The notes beneath the pieces are model-generated. The model was not told where the DNA came from. It did not search any database and was given only the letters and a program-made list of their open reading frames with translations. From the NCBI GenBank assembly GCA_039519185.1, contig CM076846.1:133087027-133151026 (forward strand): DNA of 64,000 nucleotides. Reading direction: 5' to 3'. Source of the stretch: Astragalus membranaceus (taxonomy: Eukaryota > Streptophyta > Magnoliopsida > Fabales > Fabaceae). A program made the position numbers and the translations under genes. Below, in pieces: positions 1 to 10,411 of this stretch. Within the stretch, counting starts at the first letter, position 1. Each line of letters opens with the position of its first letter.

Positions 1-262
1 ATGCCTATTTTATTTTTATTTGCTTGGTATATATTAAATAAATTTTAAAAGTTCATATCATGCTTCAATAAATATTTAGAACAAATTTCATAAGTTAACA
101 ACTTAATATTAAATAAATCTTTTAAAAAATACTTAATATTAAATAAGTTTGTTGAAACATAATATTAATATTACAAGCTAATGCCATGAGGATGATCGTA
201 CTTGACTTTTAGGAAAAGAGGTACCAATTATATATATTTGAAATAAATAATATCCTCAATAA
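1..262. other. AT-rich DNA with no recognised gene
   Basis: This stretch is strongly AT-rich, with several short ATATTAAATAA-like runs. No open frame of useful length, RNA gene or transposon terminus is visible. It may be flank of, or interior to, the element whose GC-rich end lies at 555-736. Confidence 0.5.
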
Positions 263-330
263 GATTGGTAGCCTCATGGTAGCGCTCAGCATTTGCTTTC
301 AACAGGTAAGGGGTTCAAACCCCACCAATG
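263..330 (+). other. tRNA-like remnant or SINE head
   Basis: The segment resembles a tRNA. The ends ATTGGT and ACCAAT can form a 6-bp acceptor-like stem. An A-box-like stretch TAGCCTCATGGTAGCGC is followed by a B-box-like GGGGTTCAAACCCC with a short T-arm stem. The overall pattern resembles plant tRNA-Cys, but the anticodon arm is degenerate and the A box has an extra base. It is therefore probably not a functional tRNA; a tRNA-derived SINE head or a decayed tRNA gene fits better. It sits 60 bp upstream of the snRNA promoter at 390. Confidence 0.45.
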
Positions 331-389
331 ACATTTTGTGCATTTTGTTAAGGGTTTTGAGTCTCTTTTGTTTTAAGTAGTTTACAAAT

Positions 390-441
390 AGTCCCACATC
401 GCATAGAATGAACGAAACAGGGAGGACAATGAGATATAAAA
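390..441 (+). promoter_or_regulatory. Plant snRNA promoter: USE and TATA box, Pol II-type spacing
   Basis: An exact match to the plant upstream sequence element, AGTCCCACATCG, occupies 390-401. A TATAAAA box is at 435-441. The 33-bp gap between them is the four-helical-turn spacing known for Pol II-transcribed plant snRNA genes (U1, U2, U4, U5), not the three-turn spacing of Pol III U6 genes. The RNA start predicted about 30 bp after the TATA box coincides with the U1-like 5' end at 466. Confidence 0.85.
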
Positions 442-465
442 GCAAGGCATATGTCAATGGGAAAC

Positions 466-520
466 ATACTTACCTAGATGGCAATCACTAGTGGGGGCCT
501 GCGTTCGCGCGGCCCCTCCC
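466..520 (+). pseudogene. Internally deleted U1 snRNA gene
   Basis: The RNA would begin ATACTTACCT, the U1 5' end that pairs with 5' splice sites. It then passes within about 20 nt into a sequence matching the 3' stem-loop of plant U1: GTGGGGGCCTGCG, a TTCG loop, then CGCGGCCCC. Full-length plant U1 is about 160 nt; here only about 55 nt remain. Stem-loops I-III and a recognisable Sm site (AUUUUUG type) are missing, so a normal U1 snRNP cannot form. The promoter and the 3'-end signal are intact, so a short U1-like transcript remains possible. The U1 comparison is from knowledge of the family, not an alignment. Confidence 0.8.
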
Positions 521-533
521 AATTACAGTTCAA
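520..533 (+). terminator. snRNA 3' box
   Basis: CAATTACAGTTCAA matches the plant Pol II snRNA 3'-end formation element CA-N(3-10)-AGTNNAA exactly, with a 5-nt spacer. It directly follows the U1-like 3' stem-loop, as expected for a U1 gene. Confidence 0.75.
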
Positions 534-554
534 AGATTTGATAAAAAAAATTGC

Positions 555-736
555 ACAACCCGGTCCGGTTTGAGCCGGTCACCGGGTCACCGGTTTTTCC
601 AAAAACCGGCCGAGTCACACCGGTTCCCACCGGTTTGCTGCATGGCCGATCCAAAACCTTGACCGGCTCGGTTACCCCCCCGGTTCCCGGTTCGACCGGT
701 CCGACCGGCCGGGCCGAGCCGGTTTTTAAAACACTG
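555..736 (-). mobile_element. CCGG-rich terminal segment of a probable hAT-type transposon
   Basis: This is a block of repeated ACCGGT/CCGGTT motifs. Read on the minus strand it opens with CAGTGTTTTAAAAACCGG, which resembles hAT termini with CCGG-rich subterminal repeats. It abuts gypsy coding sequence abruptly at 736/737; the first eight retrotransposon bases, CTCAAAGG, would be the target duplication. The opposite end is not in the window, so the element may extend left past position 1 and could include the U1 and tRNA-like sequences. The open frame of element A reads through this block by chance. Confidence 0.5.
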
Positions 737-3572
737 CTCAAAGGACTCGAAATCCGAATGTGACTCAACACCAACCCGTTCCTTCTTGGCTTCACTCTCA
801 AATTGAGGTCTCTGAACGATTCCAACAATGACATCTCATGAATCATCCGTTCTGCAGTGTGGATAGACTTTCTGCTCAAAGCATCGGCCACAACATTAGC
901 CTTACCAGGATGGTACTTCAATTCAAAATCATAATCTTTCAGGAACTCTACCCATCTCCTCTGTCTGTTCTTCAGCTCTTTTTGGTCAAACAAATACTTA
1001 AGGCTCTTGTGGTCACTAAAGACTTCGAAACGAGACCCATACAGGTAATGTCTCCAAATCTTTAGGGCAAACACAATCGCCGCCAACTCTAAATCATGAG
1101 TTGGGTAATTCTCTTCATGTGGTTTCAACTGTCTGGAGGCATAAGCAACTACTTGTTGATTCTGCATAAGGACACATCCCAAACCCTTACCAGAGGCGTC
1201 ACAATAGATTTGGAATCCTACAGACGGATCTGGAAGAATCAGGACAGGTGCAGAAGTCAAACGATTCTTCAATTTCGCAAAACAATCATCACAATCTGAG
1301 CCCCATACAAACGGCTGACCCTTGCGAGTTAACCGAGTGAGTGGAAGAACCAGCTGGGAAAATCCTTGAATGAATCTTCGATAATACCCAGCTAATAATC
1401 CCAAGAACCTTCTCACCTCAGTAACCGTAGACGGCTGTTCCCAGTCTACCACCGCTTCAATCTTACTGGGGTCCACTGAAACACCAGCCTGAGATATTAC
1501 ATGGCCCAGAAATTTAACTTCGGGCATCCAAAAATCACATTTGGATGGCTTAGCGTACAACTTCTTCTCCCGGAGTACGTTCAGAACAACTCGGAGATGT
1601 TGCACATGCTCCTCAATTGTCTTTGAGTACACCAAGATATCATCAATGAACACCACGACAAACTGATCCAGATAGGGATTAAAAATCCGATTCATATAAT
1701 CCATGAATATGGCTGGAGCATTGGTCAAACCGAAGGGCATCACTACAAATTCGTAGTGTCCATACCTCATACGGAAAGCGGTCTTCGGGACGTCCAAAGC
1801 ACGAACCCTGATTTGGTGATAGCCAGACCTCAAATCAATCTTTGAAAATACAGAAGCTCCTCTCAATTGGTCTAACAAATCATCAATCCTCGGTAGAGGG
1901 TACTTGTTCTTGATAGTCACCTTATTCAACTGATGATAATCAATACACAATCTCATACTTCCGTCCTTATTCTTGGCTAGCAATACTGGAGCACCCCATG
2001 GTGAGGCACTCGGCCGGATAAACTGTTTGGAAATTAGCTCTTCCAATTGGACTTTCAATTCTCTCAACTCTAACGGCCACATTCTATACGGGGCTATAGA
2101 AATTGGTCCAGTGCCCGGAATCAACTCTATAGAAAACTCCACCTCACGATCCGGAGGTAACGAAGGAACTTCATTAGGAAACACATCAAGAAATTCATTA
2201 ACAACTTGCACAGAAGATAAATCCAGACCTGTCTCAGTAGATGCAGACAACATCATGACATAAGCTTCTGCGCCTTGGAATAGGTAGTTACTGGCCGAAG
2301 TGAAAGAAATAACAGCTTCAGAATTGGGCGGTTGTAGCTCCACTGACTCGGAGGCGAAACCGATAGTTCGATGAAAACAATCTATAGTCACATGGTTGGC
2401 CGTCATCCAACTCATTCCTAGGACAAAGTCCATTCCCTTCATTGGTAAACAAATGAAGTCCACCACAAAATTTCTGTCTCCAATGGATAGAAGACAGTTT
2501 ACACATATCGCTTGGGTTTGAATACTACCCTCAGCAGCAGTCTTAATGGAGATTGGTTGAGGCAAAGGAGTTAAAGCCAATCCCAACCGTTCAACACAGA
2601 TTTGAGATATAAAACAATGGGTTGCACCTGAATCATATAAAATACTAACAAAGTTATTAAAAAGAGATCCCGTACCCCTTAATAGATTATCTGATGGTGT
2701 GACCTTCTGAGCGTCCAAGGTGTATACCCTCCCGTGAGTCGTAGTCGTAGGACCTTCTTCATGGTTCTTTTTCCTTGTTGGGCTTTCAAGTGCATAATGC
2801 CCCTCTTTCTTGCAGTAATAACACTGGTTGGATCCCATCTGACATTTACCATGATGATACTTTCCACAGTTGGAACATGTATTGAATCTTGAGGAGTTTG
2901 ACGATTGAGCTTGTTTCCCCTTGTTGGAGTTGTATCTGGGACCCCTCTGATTGTTGGATGATCCAACATTCTTCTTATTCTGATGGAATACTTTCCTGCT
3001 TGCATATAACCTCTTCAAATCACTTTTGGCTATGTAAGCTTGCTGAACCATGGCGGCATAGTTAGTATAAGCAAAAGAACTTAGGCTCTGAGCAATATCT
3101 TCCCTTAGCCCATACTTGAACCTATCCGTTTTCCACTTGTCATTGGGAGCATACCCGGCCAAACCGAAGAATTGATACAACTCTTCAAACTTAGCCGCGT
3201 ACTGACCCACAGTTGAACCTCCTTGAGTGAGAGTCAAAAACTCGTTCTCCTTGTCAAACCTCATAGCTATCGGAAAGAACTGCTCCAAAAATACCTGCCT
3301 GAAATGTTCCCAAGTCTGGGGAGTACCTACAGTTGTCATCATGGCCTTGGCGTTAGTCCACCAGTTGTTGGCTTCTCCTTTCAGCATATGTGTCGCCAGT
3401 CTCAGCTTGTCCTCATCAGTGACTTGCATAGTTAAGAAAATTTTCTCTATGTCATCCAGCCAATGCTGGGCTTCCATGACATCCGGTCCTCCTATGAACT
3501 CGGACGACTTCATTTTCAGAAATTCAGAGAAAACCCTCCTTGGGTCAACTTGTGGCTCAGGAACATGTTCAG
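737..3572 (-). pseudogene. Gypsy gag-protease-RT-RNase H polyprotein fragment
   Basis: A long open frame, ATG at 3513, is also open upstream to the Athila junction at 3572. Residues 1-175 resemble retrotransposon gag (HWLDDIEKIF, NNWW). Zinc knuckles lie at residues 213-224 and 231-244; the second has Ser for the last Cys. The aspartic protease motif DSGATHCF is at 294-301. RT spans about 460-690 with LPRID, FSKIDLRSGYHQ and an intact FIDD catalytic motif at 622-625. RNase H spans about 765-880 (YCDASGKGLG, SDHKSLKYL, ADALSR). There is a one-residue insertion in FLGLLAGYYRRF. Reading stops being retroviral after about residue 926, where the frame enters the hAT-like block; integrase is absent. 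Compared with the gag start at 16968 the frame is shifted, so this copy is dead. Confidence 0.9.
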
Positions 3573-3769
3573 TGATAAGTCTATTTTTAGAGTCTTTTTA
3601 ATAGTTATTTTTATTAGGTTTATTTGGTATTTTAATTATATTTTTGAGCTATTTTACTACAAATGTTTTTATTTTCAGGTTTTCTTTTGAAGCAAAAGAG
3701 AAAATATGAGCTAAAATGAAGAACAAAGAATATATTTGAGGAGGAACAATTTTTGAGACAGCACAACGC

Positions 3770-4015
3770 AAACTGGCGCAGCACAGGGCCCTAAGGGCGC
3801 CAAGGAGCAAAACTGGCGCAGCACAGGGCCCCAAGGGCGCCAAGGAGCAAAACTGGCGCAGCACAGGGCGCCCAGGGCCCCAAGGGCGCCAATGAGCAAA
3901 ACTGGCGCAGCACAGGGCGCCAAGGAGCAAAACTGGCGCAGCACAGGGCGGCAAGGAGCAACACTGGCCAGGACTGGGCGCCAAGGAGTAGCACAACTGG
4001 CACAGGACAGGGCGC
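3770..4015 (+). repeat. ~40-bp tandem repeats rich in GGCGCC and GCGCAGCACAGGG
   Basis: A unit containing AACTGGCGCAGCACAGGG and GGGCGCCAAGGAGCAA recurs about six times with a typical period near 40 bp and some shorter or longer units. Each unit carries a GGCGCC palindrome. The array is lost from the truncated 3' LTR. Overlapping open frames here are low-complexity artefacts. Confidence 0.8.
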
Positions 4016-4329
4016 CAAAAAGCAGTCAATTTTGGCTGCGACCACTTGTTTGTGGCCATCTTTGCCAACTTGATTTTTCACTTCTTTTTGACCATTTTCC
4101 CCCTCCACTCAAAGTGCTTTCTCCACTTGTTGATGGCTATCCTTGCCAACTTGCTTTGTCCACTTGTTGATGGCTATCTTTGCCAAAACTTGAAATGACC
4201 ATTTTGCCCCTTCCCTCATATTTTCCTATAAATAGGACCTTGATCCTCACTTGTAAGCACACTTGAATTTTGTGAGAAAATCACTCTCAAACTCTCTAAG
4301 ATTCATGACTTCAATTTACTCTTCATGTT

Positions 4330-4720
4330 CTTTATGATTCTTGCTCTTTTACTTTCTTGCCCTTTTAATTCTTGCTATTTTACTTTCTTGCCCTTTTAAT
4401 TCTTGCTCTTTATTTTCTTGCCCATTTATTTTCTTGCTCTTTTAATTCTTGCTCTTAATTTTCTTGCCCATTTATTTTCTTGCTTTTTAATTCTTGCTCT
4501 GTACTTTTCATGCCCATTTATTTTCTTGCTCTTTTATTTCTTGCTCTTTACTTTTCTTGTCCATTTATTTTCTTGCTCTTTTAATTCTTGCTCTTTACTT
4601 TTCTTGCCCATTTATTTTCTTGCCCTTTTAATTCTTGCTCTTTACTTTTCTTGCCCTTTTATTTTCTTGCCCTTTTACTTTCTTGCTCTTCTATTTTCCA
4701 AGTCATTTAAATTCCTTGCA
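4330..4720 (+). repeat. TTCTTGCYC(A/T)TTT-type minisatellite in the LTR
   Basis: TTCTTGCTCTTTTAATTCTTGC and TTCTTGCCCATTTA variants repeat with a ~20-bp basic period and higher-order ~50-bp units. The matching array in the 3' LTR (about 15655-16110) has a different unit number, as expected from slippage. Confidence 0.8.
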
Positions 4721-5550
4721 ATTTACTTTTTAAGCAATTTACTTTCTTGTCATTTACAATTCCGCTATTTATAATTTTGCAATTTTCTCAATTCCTAACA
4801 TTTATTTTCTTGCCATTCTAACATCTAATTCCTAACTCATTTACACATTTCGCACTTATCGCTTTCTTTACAATTCTTGCAATTTACAAAATCTTCCTCT
4901 TCTCCTCTTTTGTCTACAATGATCATTAGTGAGTAGACTTTCTTAGCCTTGGGGTTTTTGGCAACCATCAAATGGTGGCTTCCTACTAATTAATTCCCGA
5001 GACTATTCTCCACCTTAATCGCTTTGTATTTTTAAATATAATTTCATCACTTTTCATTATTATTTCAAAACACCACACGATGTACCGAAAGGGGAAGTGT
5101 GGTTGTTGGATCTACAAAATTAGACAATAAAATCAACACATGAAAATAGTTTTGGTTTTATTGAGACAGAAAAAGGTCTTTGCTTAATGGGTTCTAATAA
5201 TAATCAACCATGAAAATAGGCTTGATAATTAGTTTAGAACACGCGTTTGTATTCCAAAAGGAAACTCTTGCTACAACCGTCACCTTGTCTTAAGAAATAT
5301 ATCGTTCTTTAAAACTGGAAAATAGTCGAAAGGATTAATAACGGAAACCTTATCATTTCGATGAAACTAATACCCCAAGTCTCTTTTTATCTTTAAAACA
5401 TCAACAAAAACATTCCTTCTTTCTAAAAAGAATTTCTTTTCAGTTTATCAACTTTGGAAAATTAAATTGGTAATCACCTAGGCTCTCCCTGTGGATCGAT
5501 AACTCTTTTATTACGCGACAAGACCGTGCACTTGCGGCCTATCAAGTTTT

Positions 5551-5568
5551 TGGCGCCGTTGCCGGGGA
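5551..5568 (+). promoter_or_regulatory. Primer binding site, tRNA-Asp type
   Basis: TGGCGCCGTTGCCGGGGA is complementary to the 3' end of plant tRNA-Asp, the usual primer of the Athila lineage. It lies 6 bp after the 5' LTR end. Confidence 0.9.
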
Positions 5569-5704
5569 GGCAGTGATATTAATTAAGTTTTTCGAAACCG
5601 GTTAGATTGAAGTTTTATTTTCTTTATTTTTACTTTTTCTTCTCTTGTCCCCCGAAATCGAAAGGTTCTTACATAGAAGGAGGAGAGAAATTCCCGATAA
5701 CCAA

Positions 5705-7682
5705 ATGGCGGCTAATGAAAATCATGCTCTCAATGAGTACGCAACACCTTCAGCAGAGCCATCGGCTGTCATTGTACATCCAAATGTGGAAGCAAATAAT
5801 TTTGAACTCAAATCATCTCTGCTTTCAATGGTTCAACAAAACCAATTTTCTGGTTCTCCCACGGAGGACCCAAATCTTCATATTTCAATTTTTTTGGAAT
5901 ACTGTGGAACTCTCAAATTAAACGGGGTACCTCAAGATGCCATAAGACTAAAGCTCTTCCCTTTTTCATTAAGGGATAGAGCAAGAGCATGGCTACATTC
6001 TTTGCCTTCGGAATCCATTACTAGCTGGGGCCAATTAAAACAAGCTTTTCTTACTAGGTTCTTTCCCCCAAGTAAAACAGCTCAAATGAGAAATCAAATT
6101 ACTCGATTTTCTCAAAACGACGGGGAATCTCTTTATGATGCTTGGGAACGTTTCAAAGAAATGTTAAGGCTATGCCCCCATCATGGACTAGAGAAATGGC
6201 TCGTTGTTCACACATTTTATAATGGATTACAATATGCAACAAGAATGACTGTTGATGCAGCTGCAGGTGGAGCTTTGATGAACAAAAATTTTACTGAAGC
6301 TTATGCACTCATTGAAGATATGGCTCAAAACCATTGTCAATGGGCAAGTGAGCGAGCCATAACAGATAAACCAGCATCATCAAAAGAGCCAGGTAAGTAT
6401 GAAATATCTGCTGTTGATCATCTTGCCTCAAAAGTGGACGCACTTTTTCAAAAATTTGAAAAATTAAATGTAAGTGCCGTCTCACAAACTTTTTCTCCTA
6501 CTACTCCACCATGTGAATTATGTGGGGTTGTTGGCCATATTGGAGCTGAATGCCAGCTTGAGGCATCTAGTACTGGAAATGAGCATGTTAACTATGCTCA
6601 AAAAGAAGATCCGTTTTCAAATACTTATAATCCTGGGTGGAGAAATCATCCAAATTTTTCTTATAAAAATCCTCCACCCAATCCAGCACCTAGACCACCT
6701 CCTGGTTTTCAAAATCAAAGGGTTTTTAACAACCCACAAAACAACCCGCAAAAGTCGAACTTGGAATTTTTGATGAAAAAATTTGTGTCATCTCAAACAA
6801 AACAAAATGAAGAATTTAAAAATCAAACTGGTTATTTGAATGACACACTTATCAAATTAGTATCAAAAGTCGACTCTATTGCCACTCATAATAAAATGCT
6901 TGAAAATCAAATAACTCAAGTGGCAACACAGGTGGCTTCATCCTCTAAGTCTTCGGGGGTATTTCCTGGGCAACCAGAACAAAATCCAAATGGCCAAATA
7001 AATGTCGTCACCCTTAGAAGCGGAAAACAATTAGAGGAACCAAGAGCAAACCAAGAAAAAATTGTGAGTGAAAAACATAATTTACCATGTGAGCAAGAAG
7101 AGAAAGAAAAAGAGAAAGAACCAGAAAAAGAAAGAGAAGAACCATACATCCCCCCACCACCATACAAACCACCCATTCCTTTTCCCCAAAGATTTGCAAA
7201 AAACAAACTTGACGAGCAATTCAAAAGGTTTGTCGACTTGCTTAAAAAGCTTTACATCAACGTTCCTTTCACTGATGCATTGTCTCAAATGCCGTCTTAT
7301 TCCAAATTTTTGAAAGAAATTTTATCCAAGAAAAGAAAAATAGACGACTATGAGACGATTGCATTAACAGAAGAATGTAGTGCAATTATCCAGAACAAGC
7401 TGCCACAAAAGCTCAAAGATCCAGGTAGTTTTTTCATACCTTGTGTAATTGGAAGTGAAACTATAAACAGAGCAATGTGCGATCTAGGAGCCAGCGTAAG
7501 TTTGATGCCTCTTTCTCTTTGCAAAAGACTAGGGATAGGTGAACTTAAACCCACAAAAATGACAATACAGTTGGCAGATCGTTCCGTTAAATACCCCACT
7601 GGAATCTTAGAGGATGTCCCTATCAAGGTAGGGCAAACTTTTATACCGGTGGATTTTGTTGTGATGGAAATTGAAGAAGACT
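5705..7682 (+). CDS. Athila-like gag and protease (part), disrupted
   Basis: The first ATG of the frame is at 5705 (MAANENHALN); the frame is open from about 5645. The gag core is recognisable by LFPFSLRDRARAWLHSLP, AFLTRFFPPSKT and FYNGLQ. A single CCHC knuckle, CELCGVVGHIGAEC, lies about 270 residues in. A Lys/Glu-rich, then Pro-rich linker follows, then a protease-like region with the variant motif DLGASVSLMP (DSGA in active enzymes, so Leu replaces Ser). At 7682 the frame is cut by the gag-only element. The same frame resumes at 14372 after the target duplication. The product would be the capsid precursor of the particle in which reverse transcription occurs. Confidence 0.88.
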
Positions 7683-10301
7683 TGTAACACCCCGAAATTA
7701 ACTAAATAGTTATTTAGTATTTATTTAATTAATTAAATAGGAGTTGGTGATAGTAATAATAATAATAATAATAATGGTGATAATAATAATAATAATATTG
7801 GGTGGTTTTAGTTATTAATATATTATTTTTATTTATCTGAATGGGGTGGTGTTGGTACTTCGGAGGTGTTATGATTGGCCCAGTGCGCCAAGCCCAAGCC
7901 CGTAGACTTGAGCTGTTAGGCGCTAGGTTAGTGAAGTGGCGCCTCATTTGTGAAAAAAGAAAAGAAAGCGTGAGTTGAGAGAAGAGAAAGGAGAGAGCGT
8001 GAGAAAGAAAGAAAGAAAACGCAAAGGAGAGAAAGAAAGAGAAGAAAGAAGAAGAGAGGGGTGCGACTTCCATAGGAGAGGAGAGGAGCTCGGTTGCTGT
8101 GGTTACTCGGTGTGCTCGTGGAGGGATCTCTATCTTCGGTGAAACTAAGGTAAGGGTGGGTCTTGCCTTATAATAGGGATCATAATGGGATGTATGTAGG
8201 GGTTAGGATCTATGTCGTTTTTGTATTGATTTTGATATTGATGAGTTGTATGTATGTATTGATCACTATATGGCTTGTTGATGTTTTGCGAATTGTTCAT
8301 ATAAGTGATGAATTTAGAATTGCGTGCCAAGTGCTCGAATGAATGTATAATTGATGTTGTTCTTGTGCATAATATGTAAATTGACGTTTTTGGTGTGATT
8401 GGTGTGCGAGTTGATTGGACTATGTTGCTCAAAAATTCAATTGTTGTGTTATAGGTGCATAAGGCACCATTGTAGTATTTTTAGTGTTGCTGGAAATTGT
8501 TGTCTAGGTGTGGAATTAGGCGCTCTTGAGTGGGGTGCCCCGCGCCAAGTATTGACGTTGTCGGACTTTTGGTCATGGAAGTAGGCGCCTTTGTGCTAGG
8601 CGCCCCGTGCCACATTATTGTGTATTGGCTAAGTGTATTTTGTGTTGTGTTGGTGTGCCATATGCTAAGTGCATCTTATGATATGTTTGTGTGCCAAGTG
8701 CCAAGTTAGTGTGTGTGTTGGTGATGCTTGGTGTGGGTGTGTGTATAGACGCAATGGTGATGGTGATGATGGTTGTCAATATGGTTTTGGTGTTTTTAAA
8801 TAAAATTGATTTTTGGGGTGAGTGAGGATTTTAGATGGTGGAAAAGAAATATAATTTTGATGTTTTAAAATTGAGAAAAATTGATGTTTGGGCTGAATTT
8901 ATATAAAAATCTGGTTTTGACAGTGTGCTGGGCGCCAGGTGCCTGTGCTGGGCGCCAAGGCGCTGTGTGTTGCGCGCTGGGCGCTGGGCGCCTGCTTGCG
9001 TGCGTGGGTGTGTGTGGCGCGCGCCTGGGCGCTGGGCGCCTGTTGTGCGCGCGGGGCGTGCGTGTGTTGCGCGCTGGGCGCCAGTGTGCGCGTTGCCTGG
9101 GCGCTGGGCGCCTAAGGCGCCAGTTCCCAGCAGCGTTGCCTAATTTTTCCTAAATTTGTTTTTAACGTAACTTTTGACTCGGGTGTCCGTTTTTGGTGGT
9201 TCAAAGTGCGTTACGACGCTCATTTTATTGTCTATCTGTTTGTCCAGGCCAAAACCGAAATTTAATATTTTTCCTCGGTCGTTTCTGAAAGTCCCAAGTG
9301 ACTGTGTCCTAGTTGTTGTTTGGTTTGGAAATCGCTACTGTTCCTCTTTAATAAAATGTTGGTGTTCTTCATGAGACTAAGGTGCTGTTCCTTGTAATTT
9401 TAAATGGTGCTGTCACGGTGAAAATAATGTGCTGTGTAATAGTGTGGTATGCAACTATATATATATATATGGTGTATATTATTATTGGTGAATGGGGTCT
9501 GTAATCCTCTTTTGATGTGTTGGTGATTATGCTATGGCATTATTTATTTGGTGATTCTGGTGTGTGATGCATGGTCATGGTGTCGCATAATCATATGCAT
9601 GATTTTGGTGAATAGGCTTCGGCCTCGGGCTTCGGCCTTATTATAAATTTTGGTGAATGCCCTCAAGGCTCATTTTTGGTGAATGGATCCACATGCATAT
9701 GCCCAGTGGAGTTTTGGGTTGCATCTCATACATTGAACATACAGTTGGTGAATGTTTTAGTGATTATTTATTTGGTGATACTCGGTGAATATTTATTTGG
9801 TGATTACTTGGTGATTATTTTATTTGGTGATTACTTGGTGATTACTTATTTGGTGATCGTTTGGTGAATATTAAGTTGGTGCTGAACTGGTGATTAAAGT
9901 GATTATTGCTGTGTTTTGATGTAGTCCTGTATCTGTATATACTACCCCTTATGTGCTTTATTATAGGGTTTGAGACTCACCCCTTTTGTTGATTTTACCT
10001 TACAGGTAACCGTACTTGAAGGCTTTGACCTTCATTCCCTTGAGTTCGAGTCGCTCTGATACGTAGCACCTGGGGGGCGTCTTGTTAGATAGTGATTTTG
10101 TCTTGTACGACTTGTTGGATTTTGTTTTAACGTTGTAACTGTATTTTTGAGTAATGGCCGCCCATGATGCCACGTAATGTTTTTAATTTAAGTTAAATAA
10201 ATGACGTGTTTTTGAAGTAATTGTAGCATTCCGTTTCAAGAAAAATAATTTGTGCACTCTGATAATTGATATAAATGAAAGGGGTAGAAACGGGTGTTAC
10301 A
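7683..10301 (+). repeat. 5' LTR of the gag-only element
   Basis: Starts TGTAACACCCCG and ends GGGTGTTACA, an inverted terminal repeat. It contains a (TAA)n microsatellite near 7755-7795, a GA-rich leader (about 7950-8070), a consensus splice donor AAG|GTAAGG at 8149/8150, clusters of GGCGCC palindromes (8519-8604 and 8931-9121), many TTGGTGATTA-like repeats at about 9725-9890, and a splice-acceptor-like TTACAG at 10000-10005. Confidence 0.93.
8931..9121 (+). repeat. GGCGCC/GGCGCT palindrome cluster in LTR
   Basis: GGCGCC occurs at 8931, 8951, 8987, 9035, 9077, 9107 and 9116, with further GGCGCT and GGCGCGCGCC variants. The segment is far richer in GC and CpG than the rest of the LTR. The 3' LTR repeats it with one change, GGCGCC to GGGGCC near 13172. 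Confidence 0.85.
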
Positions 10302-10304
10302 AGT

Positions 10305-10317
10305 TGGTATCAGAGCA
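10305..10317 (+). promoter_or_regulatory. Primer binding site, initiator tRNA-Met
   Basis: TGGTATCAGAGCA, complementary to the 3' end of plant initiator tRNA-Met, lies 3 bp after the 5' LTR end. This primer is typical of Tekay/Del-like gypsy elements. Confidence 0.92.
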
Positions 10318-10411
10318 GTTCGGTCTGTCCGGCCGGTAGTTGAGTCGTCGTGTTGAGTAACATTGAGTTTGTTACTCGTTTCTGAATTCTGTTTTCTGTT
10401 GCAGTGCTAGA

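Larger units (their letters stand above)
3573..5544 (+). repeat. 5' LTR of the Athila-like element
   Basis: The 1,972-bp LTR starts TGATAAGTC and ends CGGCCTATCA, just before AGTTTT and the PBS. It holds a GC-rich tandem array (about 3770-4010), a TTCTTGC-rich array (about 4330-4720), and an AT-rich remainder without a gene. A TATA-like CCTATAAATAGG is at about 4225. Confidence 0.9.

Noticed and set aside
263..330. Functional tRNA-Cys gene
   Set aside because: The anticodon arm does not fold convincingly and the D-arm/A-box region has an extra base; kept only as a tRNA-like remnant.
3649..4170. Overlapping frames encoding Ala/Cys/Leu-rich repeats on both strands
   Set aside because: They are translations of the GC-rich ~40-bp tandem array of the Athila-like LTR and are absent from its 3' LTR.
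4403..4774. Frame encoding a Leu/Phe/Cys-rich 'membrane protein' (also 15691-16171)
   Set aside because: Product of the TTCTTGC minisatellite; the repeat number differs between the LTRs and all frames are low-complexity.
8881..9153. CpG-island-like GC-rich segment with Gly/Arg/Cys-rich frames (also 12946-13218)
   Set aside because: It is an LTR-internal GGCGCC cluster duplicated in both LTRs; no start context or similarity supports a gene.
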